Assembly: GCF_009728735.1 (NCBI RefSeq)
Contig: NZ_CP024636.1
Coordinates: 2,949,723 to 3,013,722, forward strand
From: Pantoea phytobeneficialis
GTDB lineage: Bacteria; Pseudomonadota; Gammaproteobacteria; Enterobacterales; Enterobacteriaceae
Length of the DNA: 64,000 nt
Direction of reading: 5' to 3'
A program made the translations under genes and the position numbers. The notes beneath the pieces were generated by a model. That model was not told the DNA's origin. It worked only from the letters and a program-made list of their open reading frames with translations, and did not search any database. Of the stretch, positions 26,386 to 36,484 are shown piece after piece. The stretch's first letter is position 1; each line of letters starts with the position of its first letter.

Positions 26386-27153
26386 ATGAGTAACCGTCTT
26401 GAAGAGGTGCTGAAACTGGCTGCCACCGAGCCTGCGCACCGCCCGGAGTTCTTTCAGTTGCTGCTTGAAGCCGATGTCTGGGTGCCGGGTGAAAGCAGTG
26501 CGCAGCAGTTCGACGCCACCACACCGGTCGATCTTCAGCACTGGGAAAAGGAAGACGGCGGTAGTGTCATCCCCTTTTTCACGTCTGAACAGGCGATGAG
26601 CGAAGCCATCAAAGATGAGCAACCTTACCTGCGTCTGCCGGTACGCACCTTGTTTGAAATGACGCTGGGTGAAACCTTGTTCCTCAACCCGAAACTCCCG
26701 GCAGGGAAAGAATTTTCACCGGGCGAAATTGCGCATCTACTGGGTGAAGAGGGCAGCGCGCTCAGCCAGCAAACGGTACTGGAAGGCGGCCATGCCTTGC
26801 TGCTCTCCGAAGTGGCTGAGCCACCGGCGCAGATGGTTGACTCACTTACCCAGCTGTTTGCCAAATATAAACAGGTACGACGCGCGTATATTGCCAGCAT
26901 TCGTGAGCAGGCCGATGAGACGCCAAATCTGTTGATTGGCATCGAGGCGGATAGCGATATTGACGCGATTATCCAGGCGGCGGGCAGCGTGGCGACAGAT
27001 ACGCTCACCGACGATGTGCCGATCGATCTCTGTGAAGTGGTTAGTGGCGAGCATGGCGTCAGCCATTTCTTCACCGTCCACATTACGCCTTTTTACGAGC
27101 GCCGCTGGGGCAGCTTCCTGCGCGATTTTAAAGGCAGTCAGCGCATTATCTAA
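26386..27153 (+). CDS. sseB: Enhanced serine sensitivity protein SseB
   Basis: 255-residue protein of the SseB family (two SseB domains). MSNRLEEVLKLAATEPAHRPEFF and the C-terminal HFFTVHITPFYERRWGSFLRD match E. coli SseB. Overexpression affects serine sensitivity in E. coli and the biochemical role is not known. It sits between pepB and sseA as in E. coli and is flanked by REP elements on both sides. Confidence 0.92.
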   Translation: MSNRLEEVLKLAATEPAHRPEFFQLLLEADVWVPGESSAQQFDATTPVDLQHWEKEDGGSVIPFFTSEQAMSEAIKDEQPYLRLPVRTLFEMTLGETLFLNPKLPAGKEFSPGEIAHLLGEEGSALSQQTVLEGGHALLLSEVAEPPAQMVDSLTQLFAKYKQVRRAYIASIREQADETPNLLIGIEADSDIDAIIQAAGSVATDTLTDDVPIDLCEVVSGEHGVSHFFTVHITPFYERRWGSFLRDFKGSQRII

Positions 27154-27166
27154 AACTGAATTCTCT

Positions 27167-27228
27167 GTAGCGGCGCGATTTATCGCGCGGATTTTTCTGG
27201 CACCGCGCGCGATAAATCGCGCCGCTAC
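27167..27228. repeat. REPIN-type inverted repeat, most perfect copy
   Basis: The arms at 27167-27188 and 27207-27228 are exact reverse complements of each other over 22 bp, with an 18-bp spacer. It lies between the convergent sseB and sseA genes. This copy is a good reference sequence for the family. Confidence 0.88.
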
Positions 27229-27233
27229 GATGA

Positions 27234-28076
27234 TTATTTCTCGATTGGGAGGTCGTCGCGACTTCCCCATTCACCCCAGGAGCCGTCGTACAGGGTAACA
27301 TCCCGCACGCCAAGCGATGTCAGCGCCAGAATCACCACCACCGCCGTCACGCCTGAGCCACAGCTGGCGATGATCGGTTGTTCCAGCTTCACGCCTGCCT
27401 TCTCAAATTCCGTACGCAGTTCTGCGGCGGGTTTCAGTGCACCATTCGCCACCAGATTGTTCCACGGCACGTTACGGCTGTTGGGGATGTGGCCACGCAG
27501 CAGGCCGGGACGCGGCTCGTCGACTTCAGCATTGAAGCGATTCGCGGCGCGAGCATCGACAATCTGTGCGCCACCCTCATGGCTGATCAACAACACATCG
27601 GTCAACCGTTTCACCTGGGTGCTGTCATACTTCGCCTCAAACTCCCCTTCAGATAAGCTTACCGGGCCGGTCGCCAGCGCGTAACCTGCCGCTTTCCAGC
27701 CGGCCAGGCCGCCCGCGAGGATCGACACATTAACGCAGCCAAAGGCGCGTAACATCCACCAGGCGCGTGGTGCGGAGAACAGGTTGCCTTCGTCGTAAAC
27801 CACCAGATGTTTATCCTGGCTGACGCCCAGTTCGCGCATCGCCACGGCAAAGGCCTCGGCACGCGGCATCATGTGTGGGTAAGGGCTGGTATGATCGGAC
27901 AGGGCTTCGATATTAAAGAAAGGGGCGTTGGGCAGATGCCCGGCCAGATACTCTGCCTGGATATCACGTACCGCTTCCTGGCCGGGTGGCAACATGCGCG
28001 CATCCAGCACCTGTAGGGTTTCCTCGGTGTAATGTTCTTTTAACCAGTCAGCAGACACAAACAGGGGAGCTGTCAT
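27234..28076 (-). CDS. sseA: 3-mercaptopyruvate sulfurtransferase SseA
   Basis: 280-residue tandem rhodanese. The catalytic loop of the second domain is CGSGVT with active-site Cys239, the CGSGVTA type of mercaptopyruvate sulfurtransferases. The first domain (DARMLPPG... DEGNLFSAPRAWWMLR) lacks the cysteine, as usual. It transfers sulfur from 3-mercaptopyruvate to cyanide or thiol acceptors. Convergent with sseB. The E. coli genes yfhM and pbpC, which follow sseA there, are missing, so ndk is the next gene. Confidence 0.94.
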   Translation of the reverse strand: MTAPLFVSADWLKEHYTEETLQVLDARMLPPGQEAVRDIQAEYLAGHLPNAPFFNIEALSDHTSPYPHMMPRAEAFAVAMRELGVSQDKHLVVYDEGNLFSAPRAWWMLRAFGCVNVSILAGGLAGWKAAGYALATGPVSLSEGEFEAKYDSTQVKRLTDVLLISHEGGAQIVDARAANRFNAEVDEPRPGLLRGHIPNSRNVPWNNLVANGALKPAAELRTEFEKAGVKLEQPIIASCGSGVTAVVVILALTSLGVRDVTLYDGSWGEWGSRDDLPIEK

Positions 28077-28243
28077 AGCAACCTCTTCTCATCAATCGGG
28101 AAAGACTCAGTGTCCGGGAATGTGGACGCTATCTCAAGGGTTAGTAAGGAGAAAGTTGGGGATGGTCATTCGGGTATGGCACATTTTTGGTCGGCTTGCC
28201 CCGACAAAAATCAATTATTTTCAATAATTCCTCTGATCGACGA

Positions 28244-28272
28244 TAGGCAACGCCCGATGATGTCCCTATAAT
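28244..28272 (+). promoter_or_regulatory. ndk promoter
   Basis: TATAAT at 28267-28272 with TAGGCA at 28244-28249 and a 17-bp spacer. A hairpin (ACCGGG/CCCGGT, 28287-28304) lies in the leader. Confidence 0.65.
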
Positions 28273-28334
28273 CGCCCCGTTTTCTTACCGGGCGGGTTCC
28301 CGGTTTCTTCAGGATGCTAAATATAGAGGTCAAC

Positions 28335-28766
28335 ATGGCAATCGAACGTACTTTCTCAATCGTTAAACCAAACGCTGTCGCCAAGAACGTGATTGGTGCA
28401 ATCTACAACCGTTTTGAAAGCGCGGGCTTCAAAATCGTTGGCGCTAAAATGCTGCACCTGACCAAAGAGCAGGCTGAAGGCTTCTACGCGGAGCACAAAG
28501 GCCGTCCGTTCTTCGACGGTTTGGTTGAATTCATGACCTCTGGTCCGGTTGTGGTTTCTGTACTGGAAGGTGAAAACGCTGTTCAGCGTCACCGTGATCT
28601 GATGGGTGCAACCAACCCGGACAACGCGCTGGCAGGCACTCTGCGTGCTGACTACGCAGACAGCTTCACCGAGAACGCCACTCACGGTTCAGATTCAGCA
28701 GAATCCGCTGCGCGTGAAATCGCGTACTTCTTCGCTGAAAACGAAGTCTGCCCGCGCACTCGCTAA
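28335..28766 (+). CDS. ndk: Nucleoside diphosphate kinase Ndk
   Basis: 143-residue enzyme transferring phosphate from ATP to nucleoside diphosphates through the phospho-histidine His117 in [12 protein letters not shown], the invariant family signature. The start [18 protein letters not shown] matches E. coli Ndk. A possible in-frame start 21 bases upstream was rejected because GAGG before 28335 fits better. Codon use suggests high expression. It ends at a terminator before rlmN. Confidence 0.97.
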   Translation: MAIERTFSIVKPNAVAKNVIGAIYNRFESAGFKIVGAKMLHLTKEQAEGFYAEHKGRPFFDGLVEFMTSGPVVVSVLEGENAVQRHRDLMGATNPDNALAGTLRADYADSFTENATHGSDSAESAAREIAYFFAENEVCPRTR

Positions 28767-28844
28767 GGTGGCGTAAGGTTTACACCTTTTAACCCGGTGT
28801 AAATCTGTTCCCCTGGCATCATGCCGCAGATGTAGTACAATTAT

Positions 28845-28885
28845 GCGCCCTTGTTGAGCCTGCTCAGCAAGGGCGCTGTTTTTTT
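28845..28885 (+). terminator. Rho-independent terminator after ndk
   Basis: GCGCCCTT/AAGGGCGC stem with an additional inner GAGC/GCTC pairing, followed by TGTTTTTTT. Confidence 0.9.
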
Positions 28886-28935
28886 CCTATTCTTAACCAG
28901 AGCCATAACGTGTAACAACGAGGCCAGAGAACATT

Positions 28936-30105
28936 ATGTCCGAACAGATTGTGACGCCGTCGTCCGCTTCCCCCGTGGTTGTCTCCCCAAAAAACGAAAA
29001 AATTAACCTGCTGGATCTCAACCGTCAGCAAATGCGCGAATTCTTTGTTTCGCTGGGTGAAAAACCATTTCGTGCCGATCAGGTAATGAAGTGGATGTAT
29101 CACTACTGCTGCGATGATTTCGAGCAGATGACTGACATCAACAAAGTGCTGCGTGGCAAACTGATGCAGCTCACTGAGATTCGCGCCCCGGAAGTGGCTG
29201 AAGAGAAGCGATCCAGCGATGGCACCATCAAATGGGCGATCCGCGTGGGCGACCAACTGGTGGAAACCGTGTACATCCCTGAAGATGACCGCGCTACGCT
29301 GTGCGTCTCTTCCCAGGTAGGTTGTGCACTGGAGTGCAAATTCTGTTCGACGGCGCAGCAAGGTTTTAACCGTAACCTGCGCGTATCAGAAATTATCGGT
29401 CAGGTGTGGCGTGCGGCGAAAATTATCGGTGCCGCCAAAGTGACCGGCCAGCGTCCGATCACCAACGTGGTGATGATGGGCATGGGCGAACCGTTGCTGA
29501 ACCTCAACAACGTTGTACCGGCGATGGAAATCATGCTGGATGACTTCGGTTTTGGTCTGTCCAAACGTCGCGTAACCTTGTCGACCTCAGGTGTGGTTCC
29601 GGCGCTGGATAAGCTGGGCGATATGATTGACGTCGCATTGGCAATCTCACTGCACGCACCGAACGACAAGCTGCGCGATGACATCGTGCCGATTAACAAG
29701 AAATACAACATCGAAACCTTCCTCGCGGCGGTGAAACGTTACCTGGCGAAGTCGAATGCGAACCAGGGACGCGTCACTATCGAGTACGTGCTGCTGGATC
29801 ACGTTAATGACAGCACTGACGATGCCCATCAGTTGGCCGAATTGCTGAAAGACACGCCGAGTAAAATCAACCTGATTCCGTGGAACCCCTTCCCGGGTGC
29901 GCCGTATGGCCGCAGCTCCAACAGTCGCGTTGATCGTTTCTCTAAAGTCTTGATGGAGTATGGTTTTACCACCATCGTGCGTAAAACCCGTGGTGACGAT
30001 ATTGATGCCGCCTGTGGTCAGTTAGCGGGCGATGTTATCGACCGTACCAAACGTACCATGCGTAAAAAGATGGCCGGTGAAGCCATCTCTGTGAAGGCGC
30101 TCTGA
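28936..30105 (+). CDS. rlmN: Dual-specificity 23S rRNA/tRNA methyltransferase RlmN
   Basis: 389-residue radical SAM enzyme that methylates C2 of A2503 in 23S rRNA and A37 in some tRNAs. The [4Fe-4S] motif is Cys130-x3-Cys134-x2-Cys137 (GCALECKFC). The second functional cysteine is in the C-terminal [20 protein letters not shown] is the SAM-binding GEP motif. It starts the chain rlmN-pilW-rodZ-ispG, as in E. coli. Confidence 0.96.
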   Translation: MSEQIVTPSSASPVVVSPKNEKINLLDLNRQQMREFFVSLGEKPFRADQVMKWMYHYCCDDFEQMTDINKVLRGKLMQLTEIRAPEVAEEKRSSDGTIKWAIRVGDQLVETVYIPEDDRATLCVSSQVGCALECKFCSTAQQGFNRNLRVSEIIGQVWRAAKIIGAAKVTGQRPITNVVMMGMGEPLLNLNNVVPAMEIMLDDFGFGLSKRRVTLSTSGVVPALDKLGDMIDVALAISLHAPNDKLRDDIVPINKKYNIETFLAAVKRYLAKSNANQGRVTIEYVLLDHVNDSTDDAHQLAELLKDTPSKINLIPWNPFPGAPYGRSSNSRVDRFSKVLMEYGFTTIVRKTRGDDIDAACGQLAGDVIDRTKRTMRKKMAGEAISVKAL

Positions 30106-30183
30106 AACTCCGCGCCTGGTGATATTCACCAGGCGCAACTCATGTCAGTCTCTTCCGCCTGAATCACTCAGGGAGAACGGACA

Positions 30184-30918
30184 ATGAGTAAGGGATTACC
30201 GGCAGTGTTATTGGCAGGCTTTGTTGTAACCGGTTGTGTCAGTGAGCCCGCGCATCAGGGCGCGGCAGATATTCGTTTGCAGCTTGGATTGCACTATCTG
30301 GCGGTGCAGGATTTTCCGTCTGCGCAGCGTAATTTGCTGCGAGCACAACAAGCTGCGCCACAGGACTATCGTGTTCCTTTGGCGCTTGCACGCGTGGCTC
30401 AGGCGCAGCAGAATATCGCGCAAACGCGTTGGTACTACCAGCGCGCGCAGCAACTGGCTCCTGCCAACGGTTACGTCGCTAACAATTACGGTGCGTTTCT
30501 CTGCGGTTTGAGGCAGTATGACGAATCGCATCAACAGTTTAAGTTAGCGGCTGATGCGCAGGAACCCGACGCCCGTCACGATGCATTATTATTTTCGGGC
30601 TATTGTTACCTGCAAGCTGAAGATAATGCCGCTGCGCGGGGGCAATTAACTCGCGCGTTGGATGAAGCACCGGAGCAGGGCAGGCAACTGCTGACGGAGG
30701 CGGAAAGGCAGTTTGATCAGCAAGCGTGGAACAAGGTTTCACTGCTCTTAGAGGTTTATGACCACAGGCTGCCTGCCAGTGCAGACAGTTTATGGTTACA
30801 GATACGTTTCGCCGCGCAACAGGGAAACGCTGCTGACGTTACACGTTATGGCGACCGGTTGGCGCGAAGTTTTCCACAATCGATACAGTACCAGCGTTAT
30901 TTAGCTAATGAATACTGA
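30184..30918 (+). CDS. pilW: Type IV pilus biogenesis/stability TPR lipoprotein PilW (PilF)
   Basis: 244-residue lipoprotein. The signal peptide ends in a VTGC lipobox (Cys18). The rest is a series of tetratricopeptide-like repeats ([50 protein letters not shown]). The homologue helps pilus secretin assembly in pseudomonads; in many Enterobacteria the gene is retained although the pilus role is untested. It overlaps rodZ by 11 bp, which indicates translational coupling. Confidence 0.85.
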   Translation: MSKGLPAVLLAGFVVTGCVSEPAHQGAADIRLQLGLHYLAVQDFPSAQRNLLRAQQAAPQDYRVPLALARVAQAQQNIAQTRWYYQRAQQLAPANGYVANNYGAFLCGLRQYDESHQQFKLAADAQEPDARHDALLFSGYCYLQAEDNAAARGQLTRALDEAPEQGRQLLTEAERQFDQQAWNKVSLLLEVYDHRLPASADSLWLQIRFAAQQGNAADVTRYGDRLARSFPQSIQYQRYLANEY

Positions 30919-31933
30919 AGCCACTCAAGAGAAATCTGCAGTACATTCCACAGGTGAACGCCTGCGACTGGCCCGTGAGCAGATGGGGCTGACCCAGCAA
31001 AACGTCGCCGAACGCCTGTGCCTGAAACTTTCCACCGTACGTGATATTGAAGAGGACAAGTCGCCAGCCGATTTAGCCTCCACTTTCCTGCGCGGTTACA
31101 TTCGTTCCTACGCGCGTCTGGTGCATGTACCGGAGGACGACTTGTTGCCGATGATGGCGAAACAGGCACCGGTGCGTGCCGCCAAAATCGAGCCGATGCA
31201 GAGCTTCTCCTTGGGTAAACGCCGTAAGAAACGTGATGGCTGGCTGATGATCTTCACCTGGTTGGTGATCTTTGTCGTCATCGGTTTAACCGGTGCCTGG
31301 TGGTGGCAGAACCATAAAGCCTCTCAGGAGGAACTGGTGTCGATGGCTGACCAGAACGGCAGCAACAGCGATAACAGCCAGTCAATTCCGTTGGGCGATA
31401 ACAGCAGCAACGACACCACTGCCGATGCCGATATTAACGGTGCCGGCACGCCAGTGGATAACGGTGCGGGTGCGGTTGCTACCCCGAACACATCCGCTCA
31501 GAGCAGCACTGCGCCAGCAACAACGCCTGCTGCGTCAGCCGCACAAAGCAATGACAACGCGGTGGTATCCCCGAGCCAGGCTCCGGTCGATACCACACCG
31601 CCACCTGCGACCTCTCCTGCGCCGGTCAATAGCGTGGAAGGTCAGTTGCCCACCGGTGGCGCTGGCGTAAGCCAGGCACCGAGCGATCCAAACGCGCTGG
31701 TGATGAACTTCAGTGCCGACTGCTGGCTGGAAGTGACCGACGCGAGCGGTAAAAAGCTGTTCAGCGGCCTGCAACGCAGTGGCGGTAAACTTAGCCTTGC
31801 CGGTCAGCCTCCGTATCGTCTGAAAATTGGTGCGCCAGCGGCTGTGCAGGTGCAATATCAGAATCAGCCCGTTGATTTGAGTCGTTTTATCCGTAATAAC
31901 CAGGTTGCTCGTCTGACCGTGGGTGCGCAATAA
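30908..31933 (+). CDS. rodZ: Cytoskeleton protein RodZ
   Basis: 341-residue bitopic membrane protein that links MreB to the cell-wall elongation machinery. The N-terminal helix-turn-helix (about 16-80, [22 protein letters not shown]) is followed by a basic juxtamembrane stretch (GKRRKKRD), one membrane segment (about 112-133), a long Ser/Thr/Pro/Ala-rich low-complexity linker (about 145-255) and a C-terminal DUF4115 domain ([16 protein letters not shown]). The linker is typical of periplasmic spacers. It lies between pilW and ispG as in E. coli. Confidence 0.94.
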   Translation: MNTEATQEKSAVHSTGERLRLAREQMGLTQQNVAERLCLKLSTVRDIEEDKSPADLASTFLRGYIRSYARLVHVPEDDLLPMMAKQAPVRAAKIEPMQSFSLGKRRKKRDGWLMIFTWLVIFVVIGLTGAWWWQNHKASQEELVSMADQNGSNSDNSQSIPLGDNSSNDTTADADINGAGTPVDNGAGAVATPNTSAQSSTAPATTPAASAAQSNDNAVVSPSQAPVDTTPPPATSPAPVNSVEGQLPTGGAGVSQAPSDPNALVMNFSADCWLEVTDASGKKLFSGLQRSGGKLSLAGQPPYRLKIGAPAAVQVQYQNQPVDLSRFIRNNQVARLTVGAQ

Positions 31934-31971
31934 CGCGCACCTCACCTGCCGGGCAATTGTGGAGAGAGAAT

Positions 31972-33093
31972 ATGCATAACGAAGCACCCATTATCCGTCG
32001 CAAATCAACGCGGATTTACGTCGGCAAGGTGCCAGTCGGCGATGGTGCGCCTATTGCCGTTCAGTCGATGACCAACACCCGCACCACGGATGTTGAAGCG
32101 ACGGTCAATCAGATCAAAGCGCTGGAGCGCGTGGGCGTTGATATCGTCCGTGTCTCAGTGCCGACGATGGATGCGGCGGAAGCCTTCAAACTGATTAAGC
32201 AACAGGTCAATGTGCCGCTGGTGGCGGATATTCACTTTGACTACCGCATTGCACTGAAAGTCGCGGAATACGGTGTCGATTGTCTGCGTATTAACCCAGG
32301 CAATATCGGCAACAACGAGCGTATTCGTCAGGTAGTGGATTGCGCACGTCACTACAATATTCCGATCCGTATCGGCGTTAACGCCGGTTCACTGGAAAAA
32401 GATTTGCAGGAAAAGTACGGCGAACCCACGCCGCAGGCGCTGCTGGAATCAGCGATGCGCCATGTGGATCACCTCGATCGTCTCAACTTTGATCAGTTCA
32501 AAGTCAGCGTCAAAGCCTCGGATGTCTTCCTCGCGGTGGAATCTTATCGCCTGCTGGCGAAAGCCATCGATCAACCGCTGCACCTCGGGATCACTGAAGC
32601 GGGCGGCGCGCGTGCCGGTGCGGTGAAATCCGCTATCGGTTTAGGGCTGCTGCTGTCTGAAGGAATCGGCGATACGCTGCGTATTTCGTTGGCGGCCGAT
32701 CCGGTGGAAGAAGTCAAAGTCGGTTATGACATCCTCAAATCACTGCGTATTCGCTCACGCGGCATCAACTTTATTGCCTGTCCGACCTGTTCGCGTCAGG
32801 AGTTTGATGTGATCGGCACGGTGAATGCGCTCGAGGAACGCCTTGAAGACATCATCACGCCGATGGATGTCTCGATTATTGGATGCGTGGTCAACGGACC
32901 TGGCGAAGCGACCGTCTCCACGCTCGGTGTGACCGGCGGTAATAAGAAAAGTGGTTTCTACGAAGATGGCGTGCGTCAGCGCGACCGCCTCGACAATCAG
33001 GACATGATCGACCAGTTGGAGGCGCGTATTCGTGCCAAGGCATCGATGCTGGACGAAAGCCGTCGCATCAACGTGCAGCAGCTGGAAAAATAA
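31972..33093 (+). CDS. ispG: 4-hydroxy-3-methylbut-2-en-1-yl diphosphate synthase IspG
   Basis: 373-residue [4Fe-4S] enzyme of the MEP isoprenoid pathway. Cluster ligands lie in [11 protein letters not shown] (two Cys) and [11 protein letters not shown] (third Cys and the Glu). The chosen start [18 protein letters not shown] follows a GGAGAG site; an ATG 15 bases upstream would precede the ribosome site. A hairpin (GGTACGC/GCGTACC, 33099-33116) follows the stop. This is an Fe-S enzyme, so its maturation is relevant to the reduced isc locus in the same window. Confidence 0.96.
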   Translation: MHNEAPIIRRKSTRIYVGKVPVGDGAPIAVQSMTNTRTTDVEATVNQIKALERVGVDIVRVSVPTMDAAEAFKLIKQQVNVPLVADIHFDYRIALKVAEYGVDCLRINPGNIGNNERIRQVVDCARHYNIPIRIGVNAGSLEKDLQEKYGEPTPQALLESAMRHVDHLDRLNFDQFKVSVKASDVFLAVESYRLLAKAIDQPLHLGITEAGGARAGAVKSAIGLGLLLSEGIGDTLRISLAADPVEEVKVGYDILKSLRIRSRGINFIACPTCSRQEFDVIGTVNALEERLEDIITPMDVSIIGCVVNGPGEATVSTLGVTGGNKKSGFYEDGVRQRDRLDNQDMIDQLEARIRAKASMLDESRRINVQQLEK

Positions 33094-33196
33094 GGGAAGG
33101 TACGCATCCGCGTACCCGTTTGTGATTGAACCTGTGCGGTTTCATCCTCATAAGGTATGATGCCGGACAGGTTTTTTTGTCTTAAGAGATTCTAAC

Positions 33197-34471
33197 GTGG
33201 CGAAGAATATTCAAGCGATTCGCGGGATGAACGATTACCTGCCAGCAGATACGGCAATCTGGCAGCGTATTGAAGGTACGCTCAAGCAGGTGCTGGCCAG
33301 CTATGGTTTCAGTGAAATTCGCCTGCCGATCGTTGAGCAGACTCCGTTGTTCAGCCGCGCGATTGGTGAAGTCACCGACGTGGTTGAAAAAGAGATGTAC
33401 ACCTTTGAGGACCGCAATGGCGAAAGCCTGACGCTGCGTCCTGAAGGCACGGCGGGCTGCGTGCGCGCCGGTATCGAACACGGTTTGCTGTATAACCAGG
33501 AGCAGCGTCTGTGGTACATGGGCCCGATGTTCCGTTATGAGCGCCCCCAGAAAGGTCGTTACCGTCAGTTCCACCAGATGGGTGCGGAAGTGTTTGGTCT
33601 GCAAGGACCCGATATTGACGCGGAACTGATTATGATGACCGCGCGCTGGTGGAAAGCGCTGGGTATCGCCGACCATGTCCAACTGGAGCTGAACTCTATC
33701 GGTTCCCTGGAAGCGCGTGCCAACTATCGTGACGCGCTGGTGGCCTTCCTCGAAAAGCACAAAGAGGTGCTGGACGAAGATTGCAAACGCCGCATGTACA
33801 CCAATCCACTGCGTGTGCTTGATAGCAAAAATCCGGACGTCCAGCAGCTGTTGAATGATGCGCCGACGCTGGGTGACTTCCTTGATGAAGACTCCCGCGC
33901 GCACTTCAGTGGCCTGTGTGCTCTGCTGGATGATGCCGGTATCAAGTACAGCATCAACCAACGCCTGGTACGTGGTCTCGACTATTACAACCGTACCGTG
34001 TTTGAGTGGGTGACCAGTGCGCTGGGTTCACAAGGCACAGTGTGTGCGGGTGGTCGCTATGATGGCCTGGTGGAGCAACTGGGCGGTCGCGCGACGCCAG
34101 CCGTTGGATTTGCCATGGGAATGGAGCGCATGGTGTTGCTGGTTCAGGCCGTTAACCCGGAATTTGAACCGACGCGCATTGTTGATGTCTATGTTATCGC
34201 TTCGGGGCAGGGCGTACAGTCTGCCGCGATGCAACTGGCGGAAAAACTGCGTGATGCTGACCCACAATTGAAGCTGATGACCAACTTCGGTGGTGGTAAC
34301 TTCAAGAAGCAGTTTGCCCGTGCAGACAAGTGGGGCGCGCGCATTGCGCTGGTGCTGGGTGAAGATGAAGTGGCAACCGGGCAGGTAGTGATTAAAGACC
34401 TGCGTACCGGCGATCAGCAGACGCTGGCCCAGAGTGAAGCCGCCGCGACGTTGCGCACGCTGTTGCAGTAA
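33197..34471 (+). CDS. hisS: Histidyl-tRNA synthetase HisS
   Basis: 424-residue class II synthetase. Motif 2 ([18 protein letters not shown]), the histidine-A signature [13 protein letters not shown] and motif 3 ([11 protein letters not shown]) are all clear, with a C-terminal anticodon-binding domain. The start codon is GTG. The order ispG-hisS-yfgM-bamB-der is as in E. coli. Confidence 0.97.
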   Translation: MAKNIQAIRGMNDYLPADTAIWQRIEGTLKQVLASYGFSEIRLPIVEQTPLFSRAIGEVTDVVEKEMYTFEDRNGESLTLRPEGTAGCVRAGIEHGLLYNQEQRLWYMGPMFRYERPQKGRYRQFHQMGAEVFGLQGPDIDAELIMMTARWWKALGIADHVQLELNSIGSLEARANYRDALVAFLEKHKEVLDEDCKRRMYTNPLRVLDSKNPDVQQLLNDAPTLGDFLDEDSRAHFSGLCALLDDAGIKYSINQRLVRGLDYYNRTVFEWVTSALGSQGTVCAGGRYDGLVEQLGGRATPAVGFAMGMERMVLLVQAVNPEFEPTRIVDVYVIASGQGVQSAAMQLAEKLRDADPQLKLMTNFGGGNFKKQFARADKWGARIALVLGEDEVATGQVVIKDLRTGDQQTLAQSEAAATLRTLLQ

Positions 34472-34509
34472 GCGTGCATCGCAACAGCCATTTTTAGGAG
34501 AAAGATTGC

Positions 34510-35127
34510 GTGGAAGTTTACAGCAACGAAAACGAACAGGTTGATGCGCTGCGTCGCTTTTTTGCCAACAATGGCAAGGCGCTGGCGGTAGGCGTTGTCA
34601 TTGGTATCGCAGCATTGGGTGGCTGGCGTTTTTGGGCCAGCCATCAAGCAGGTGCCGATAAAGCAGCCTCAGCACAGTATCAGCAGCTGACCAGTGCCAT
34701 GCAGGCTGATAAGCCGCAAACGCTGGAAGCGGTTGCCAGTTTTGCCAGTGCAAACAACAACACCTACGGTGCGCTGGCGTCTCTGGACCTGGCGAAGCAG
34801 TACGTTGAGACCAACCAGCTGGACAAAGCCATCGCTCTGTTGCAGAGCGGGCTGAAAGATACCAAAGATGCCAACTTGCAGGCGGTAATTAACCTGCGTC
34901 TGGCACGCATTCAACTGCAACAAAATCAGGCCGATGCCGCACTTTCTACCCTCAACAATGTTAAGGGTGATGGCTGGACAGCTATCGTAGCGGACATTCG
35001 TGGCGAAGCGCTGCTGAGCAAAGGCGACAAGCAGGGCGCGCGTGATGCCTGGAGCAAAGGTGCGGAGTCGCAAGCTTCTCCGGCACTGAAGCAAATGTTG
35101 CAGATGAAGATGAATAACTTAAGTTAA
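34510..35127 (+). CDS. yfgM: Ancillary SecYEG translocon subunit YfgM
   Basis: 205-residue inner-membrane protein with an N-terminal cytoplasmic stretch, one membrane segment (about 23-42, AVGVVIGIAALGGWRFWASH) and a periplasmic tetratricopeptide-like domain. In E. coli it associates with SecYEG and PpiD and affects RcsB signalling. The GTG start with AGGAG upstream fits the family N-terminus MEVYSNENEQVDALRRFF. It lies 19 bp before bamB and is probably co-transcribed with it. Confidence 0.92.
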   Translation: MEVYSNENEQVDALRRFFANNGKALAVGVVIGIAALGGWRFWASHQAGADKAASAQYQQLTSAMQADKPQTLEAVASFASANNNTYGALASLDLAKQYVETNQLDKAIALLQSGLKDTKDANLQAVINLRLARIQLQQNQADAALSTLNNVKGDGWTAIVADIRGEALLSKGDKQGARDAWSKGAESQASPALKQMLQMKMNNLS

Positions 35128-35146
35128 GCCAGTCAAGAGAGCGCAC

Positions 35147-36328
35147 ATGGAATTACGTAAATACCTGCTGCCAGGGCTGATTTCAGTCACCCTGCTCAGC
35201 GGTTGCTCGCTGTTCAGCGGCGAAGAAGATGTAGTGAAAATGGCCCCGCTGCCGAAGGTTGAAAACCAGTTTACGCCGCAAACCGCGTGGAGTACCTCGG
35301 TTGGCGATGGTGTGGGTGATTTCTACTCCAATCTGCATCCGGCCTGGCAGGACGGTACCGTCTATGCGGCTGACCGCTTTGGCGTGGTGAAAGCGCTTGA
35401 TGCCAGCAACGGCAAAGAAAAATGGAAAGTGAATCTCTCTGAGAAGACCGGCTTCTTCTCGAAAAACATCTCCGCTCTGCTGTCAGGTGGTGTCACCGCG
35501 AACGGCGATCACATCTTTATCGGTAGTGAACGCGGTCAGGTCTTTGCACTGAACACCAGCGATGGCAGCATTGCCTGGCAGACGAAGGTCGCGGGTGAAG
35601 CGTTGTCGCGTCCGGTGGTCAGCGATGGCCTGGTACTGATTCACACCAGCAACGGTCAGTTGCAGGGACTGGATCAGGCCACGGGTGCCATCAAGTGGAG
35701 CGTCAACCTGGATATGCCAGCGCTGTCACTGCGTGGTGAATCCGCGCCAGCGGTTGCCTTCGGCGGTGCGATTGTTGGCGGTGACAATGGTCGCGTCAGC
35801 GCAGTGATCATGAACCAGGGGCAGTTGATTTGGCAGCAGCGTATTTCGCAGCCAAGTGGTGCGACTGAGATCGATCGTCTGAACGATGTCGATACCACGC
35901 CGGTGATCGTCAATGGCGTGGTTTACGCGCTGGCCTACAACGGCAACCTGACGGCGCTGGACCTGCGTTCAGGCCAGATTATCTGGAAACGCGAAATCGG
36001 TGGTGTGAAAGATCTGATTGTTGATGGTGGCCGTATTTACCTGGTTGACCAGAATGACCGCGTCGATGCGCTGAACGCCGATGGCGGTGTGGCTATCTGG
36101 CGTCAGAGTGAGTTGCTGCACCGTAACCTGACTTCCCCGGTGCTGTTTGACGGCTACCTGGTGGTGGGTGACAGTGAAGGCTACGTGCACTGGATCAATA
36201 CGCTGGATGGCCGCTTTGTGGCACAGCAGAAACTCGACAGCTCCGGCTTCCAGACCGAACCGGTGGTGGCGGGTGACAAGCTGCTGATTCAGTCAAAAGA
36301 CGGTGAGGTTTACGCCATCTCCCGTTAA
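35147..36328 (+). CDS. bamB: Outer-membrane assembly lipoprotein BamB
   Basis: 393-residue lipoprotein of the BAM complex, which inserts beta-barrel proteins into the outer membrane. The signal peptide ends in LLSGC (Cys20). The rest is an eight-bladed beta-propeller with PQQ-like repeats such as ALDASNGKEKWK, ALNTSDGSIAWQ, GLDQATGAIKWS and ALDLRSGQIIWK. Length and context match E. coli (yfgL). Confidence 0.96.
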   Translation: MELRKYLLPGLISVTLLSGCSLFSGEEDVVKMAPLPKVENQFTPQTAWSTSVGDGVGDFYSNLHPAWQDGTVYAADRFGVVKALDASNGKEKWKVNLSEKTGFFSKNISALLSGGVTANGDHIFIGSERGQVFALNTSDGSIAWQTKVAGEALSRPVVSDGLVLIHTSNGQLQGLDQATGAIKWSVNLDMPALSLRGESAPAVAFGGAIVGGDNGRVSAVIMNQGQLIWQQRISQPSGATEIDRLNDVDTTPVIVNGVVYALAYNGNLTALDLRSGQIIWKREIGGVKDLIVDGGRIYLVDQNDRVDALNADGGVAIWRQSELLHRNLTSPVLFDGYLVVGDSEGYVHWINTLDGRFVAQQKLDSSGFQTEPVVAGDKLLIQSKDGEVYAISR

Positions 36329-36354
36329 GGGCCTGGTCTGGCTGTAGGTTACGA

Positions 36355-36388
36355 CGGCTCCTGATTGTTCAGGGGCCGTTTCGTTTTT
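36355..36388 (+). terminator. Terminator between bamB and der
   Basis: CGGCTCCTGA/TCAGGGGCCG 10-bp stem (with a G-U pair), four-base loop, then a T-rich stretch. Confidence 0.75.
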
Positions 36389-36484
36389 ATGGTATTCTTA
36401 GCGCCTTCAGCCTGAACCTTACGGCAAATGCCGTTATAATCACGCCATTCGGGCGATTAAATTTTAAAAACTGAGGCAAGTGTT

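Noticed and set aside
31470..31660. Repetitive Ala/Thr/Pro-rich segment considered as a horizontally acquired insert in rodZ.
   Set aside because: Low-complexity periplasmic linkers of this kind are normal in RodZ proteins.
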